Source: Sulfurimonas sp.
GTDB lineage: Bacteria; Campylobacterota; Campylobacteria; Campylobacterales; Sulfurimonadaceae
Assembly (NCBI RefSeq): GCF_029027585.1
Contig: NZ_CP093397.1
Coordinates: 1,601,405-1,665,404, forward strand
Length of the DNA: 64,000 nt
Direction of reading: 5' to 3'
A program made the position numbers and the translations under genes. Positions 62,317 to 64,000 of this stretch are shown here, piece after piece; the stretch's first letter is position 1, and every line of letters begins with the position of its first letter. Below the pieces are notes generated by a model. It searched no databases and was not told where the DNA came from. It saw only the letters and a list, made by a program, of their open reading frames with translations.

Positions 62317-63690
62317 ATAGAAACCTCCATACTTTCTCTCGTTCCATCTCTCTTTGCCATAGTTTTAGCACTTTACACAAGAAGCGTTCTCCTCTCTCTT
62401 TTTAGTGGTATTTTACTTGGTCTTGTCATACTCAATGATTTTAATATTTTAAACTCTCTAGATGCTTTGCTTACTCTTTTTATAACATTACTCTCAAAAG
62501 CTTGGATATTAAAAACCTTAGGTTTCGCCATTTTTGTTGGAAGTATCATGGCTTTGATAGAAAGAAGTAGAGGGATAGAAGGTTTTGTAGATTTTATGCA
62601 AAATCGTGTAAAAATTGTTAAGTCGCAAAAATCATCTTTGATGCTTAGTTATTTTATAGGTGTTGTTATCTTTATAGAATCTTCCATCACTTCACTTATT
62701 GCTGGGGCAGTAGGACGACCTTTTTGTCAAAAATACAAAATTCCTCAAGCAAAGTTAGCCTTTGTTTGTGACTCAACATCAGCACCTATAAGCTCACTTC
62801 TTGTTTTTAATGGTTGGGGTGCTTTACTGCTTGGACTTATTTCAACTCAAATATCTTTAGGGCAGATAGAAGGTAATGCAGTTTCTATCCTTATAGATGC
62901 AGTTATTTATAACTTTTATGCCATGAGTGCTTTGGTGGTTACTTTTGTAGCAATTTACTTTAATATAAATATCGGTCCAATGAAATATACACAATTTAAA
63001 GCTACAAATATTCAAACAACAAGTTTAAATACTCCAAGTATGAACTATATGGTTTTACCAATACTTTTAATGGTTGCTTTGGTTTTTGTTTTTTTATATT
63101 TAAGTGGTGGTGGGGATATTTTAAAAGGTAGTGGCTCAAGCGCCATTTTTTATACGGTATTTAGCACTCTTATATTTACACTTATCTATTATGTGCCTAC
63201 AAAAAACATGTCGTTGAGTGTTTGGACTAAAACAGCCTTTAAAGGAGCAAAAAAACTTTTTCCCATCGCTATGATTTTACTTTTTTCTTTTGGCATTGGA
63301 GAGGTTACAAGTGAGCTAAAAACAGGAGAGTATTTAGCATCTTTAGCAAATGAAAATCTCAATATATATTTTTTAGCAACAGTCATATTTTTAGTAAGTT
63401 CGCTTATCTCTTTTTCAACAGGAACATCGTGGGGAACTTTTAGTATTATGATTCCTATTGCCGTACCTATGGCAGTTATCATGGACGCTGATGTCGCTTT
63501 AACTATTGGAGCAGTTATATCTGGTGGGATTTTTGGTGACCATTGTTCTCCTATCTCAGACACTACTATTATCTCTTCTATGGCGAGTGATTGTGAAGTT
63601 ATAGAACATGTCCAAACTCAACTTCCTTATGCACTCATAAGTGCTTTTATAGCCATAACTCTTTTTATAATTTTTTCTTTTATACGCTAA
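62317..63690 (+). CDS. NhaC-family Na+/H+ antiporter, start codon unclear
   Basis: The open frame from TTG 62467 gives 407 residues, but homologous-looking sequence continues in frame to 62317 (IETSILSLVPSLFAIVLALY), i.e. 50 residues more, and no ATG, GTG or TTG lies there; only an ATA at 62317-62319 stands at the expected start, two bases after the GNAT stop. About twelve membrane helices; GAVISGGIFGDHCSPISDT (late) and SYFIGVVIFIESSIT are typical of the NhaC/DUF-type Na+/H+ antiporters. Either an ATA start, a mutated start or a sequence error; otherwise a truncated protein. Confidence 0.75.
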   Translation: METSILSLVPSLFAIVLALYTRSVLLSLFSGILLGLVILNDFNILNSLDALLTLFITLLSKAWILKTLGFAIFVGSIMALIERSRGIEGFVDFMQNRVKIVKSQKSSLMLSYFIGVVIFIESSITSLIAGAVGRPFCQKYKIPQAKLAFVCDSTSAPISSLLVFNGWGALLLGLISTQISLGQIEGNAVSILIDAVIYNFYAMSALVVTFVAIYFNINIGPMKYTQFKATNIQTTSLNTPSMNYMVLPILLMVALVFVFLYLSGGGDILKGSGSSAIFYTVFSTLIFTLIYYVPTKNMSLSVWTKTAFKGAKKLFPIAMILLFSFGIGEVTSELKTGEYLASLANENLNIYFLATVIFLVSSLISFSTGTSWGTFSIMIPIAVPMAVIMDADVALTIGAVISGGIFGDHCSPISDTTIISSMASDCEVIEHVQTQLPYALISAFIAITLFIIFSFIR

Positions 63691-63705
63691 ACAAATAAAA
63701 AGTGC

Positions 63706-63711
63706 TATAAT
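63706..63711 (+). promoter_or_regulatory. -10 box of the edge TPR gene
   Basis: GTGCTATAATATT (TATAAT at 63706-63711) is 31 bases before the GTG start at 63742, after the antiporter stop. A GGGTGGATTAA ribosome region follows. Confidence 0.5.
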
Positions 63712-63741
63712 ATTAAATAAGATTATTTAAGGGTGGATTAA

Positions 63742-64000
63742 GTGAAGATATTTCTAATATTGATTGTGTTATTGCCAATCTTTGTGTTTGGTGGTGAAAT
63801 TAGTGATAGTAACGAAGTAGAGTATGAAAAGGCAGTTAAGTCTTACAAAGCAAAAGACTTTAAGAGTAGTTATGCGATATTTTCAAAAATATATCTAAGT
63901 AAACTCTCAGATGCTAATGCAAATTACTACTTTGGTCGTTCAGCTTTTGAAACAGGAAATTATGAAGCAGCTTTAGCAGCTTTTGAGAGAGTTGAGATGC
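63742..64000 (+). CDS. Exported TPR-type protein, N-terminal part, cut by window edge
   Basis: GTG at 63742 opens a frame of 86 codons to the edge. A signal peptide (KIFLILIVLLPIFVFGG) is followed by TPR-like helices: EYEKAVKSYKAKDFKSSYAIF and NYYFGRSAFETGNYEAALAAFERV. Such periplasmic TPR proteins are common in Campylobacterota envelopes; nothing more can be said from this part. Confidence 0.7.
   Translation, partial: MKIFLILIVLLPIFVFGGEISDSNEVEYEKAVKSYKAKDFKSSYAIFSKIYLSKLSDANANYYFGRSAFETGNYEAALAAFERVEM

Overview
The window is a chromosome segment of a Campylobacterota bacterium, most likely Sulfurimonas or a close relative. The genome is AT-rich and uses GTG and TTG starts often. The clearest lineage markers are: a 14-gene complex I operon in which a GltD-like flavoprotein fusion replaces classical NuoE/NuoF; pflA directly after nuoN; the mqnP prenyltransferase of the futalosine menaquinone route; and the order rpsB-tsf-ABC ATPase-fliR-acidic protein-gmk-tatA-argS, which I recall from Campylobacter jejuni.

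Layout. 1-2.7 kb (minus strand): edge of an AAA ATPase gene, an antitoxin with a broken toxin remnant, and modA-TOBE-modB with no modC. 2.8-3.0 kb: a ~264 bp nested inverted-repeat (cruciform) element. 3.0-7.6 kb (plus): a Tat-exported protein with a GMC oxidoreductase, then small housekeeping genes (parvulin, N-carbamoylputrescine amidase, J-domain protein). 7.6-9.85 kb (minus): a DUF234 nuclease-like protein and DinB. 9.85-16.55 kb: an accessory island of broken or nested insertion sequences (IS256-variant, IS1182, IS3), one intact winged-HTH/GHKL-ATPase/DUF4325 regulator with operator-like repeats, an XRE regulator remnant, an orphan 257-residue protein, two related structured elements, and a promoter-like site with an A9G9 spacer.

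16.5-22.2 kb: lipoprotein, nfo, FadL-type porin, an AAA ATPase and an exported phosphatidylserine-decarboxylase-like protein. 22.3-39.7 kb: nuoABCD, NuoE-like, NuoF/GltD-like, two tandem nuoG, and nuoHIJKLMN, followed by pflA. nuoD carries an apparent one-base frameshift in a poly-T run. 42.1-43.4 kb (minus): a PLD-like protein and miaA. 43.5-50.8 kb: a frameshifted AAA/DUF4143 ATPase, mqnP, two small conserved genes, ftsW, murG, an MNT/HEPN pair, a DedA protein and a DUF420 protein. 51-59 kb: bcp and the rpsB-to-argS block. 59-64 kb: a periplasmic-sensor diguanylate cyclase, an L,D-transpeptidase, a GNAT protein, an NhaC-type antiporter with no normal start codon, and the start of a TPR protein.

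The core is respiratory (complex I without a normal NADH module, menaquinone synthesis), motility and envelope (PflA, FliR, FtsW, MurG) and translation (RpsB, Tsf, ArgS, MiaA). No rRNA, tRNA or CRISPR array was seen. The parts I find least explained are the DUF4325 island, the cruciform and hairpin repeats, the A9G9 promoter-like site and the exported decarboxylase.
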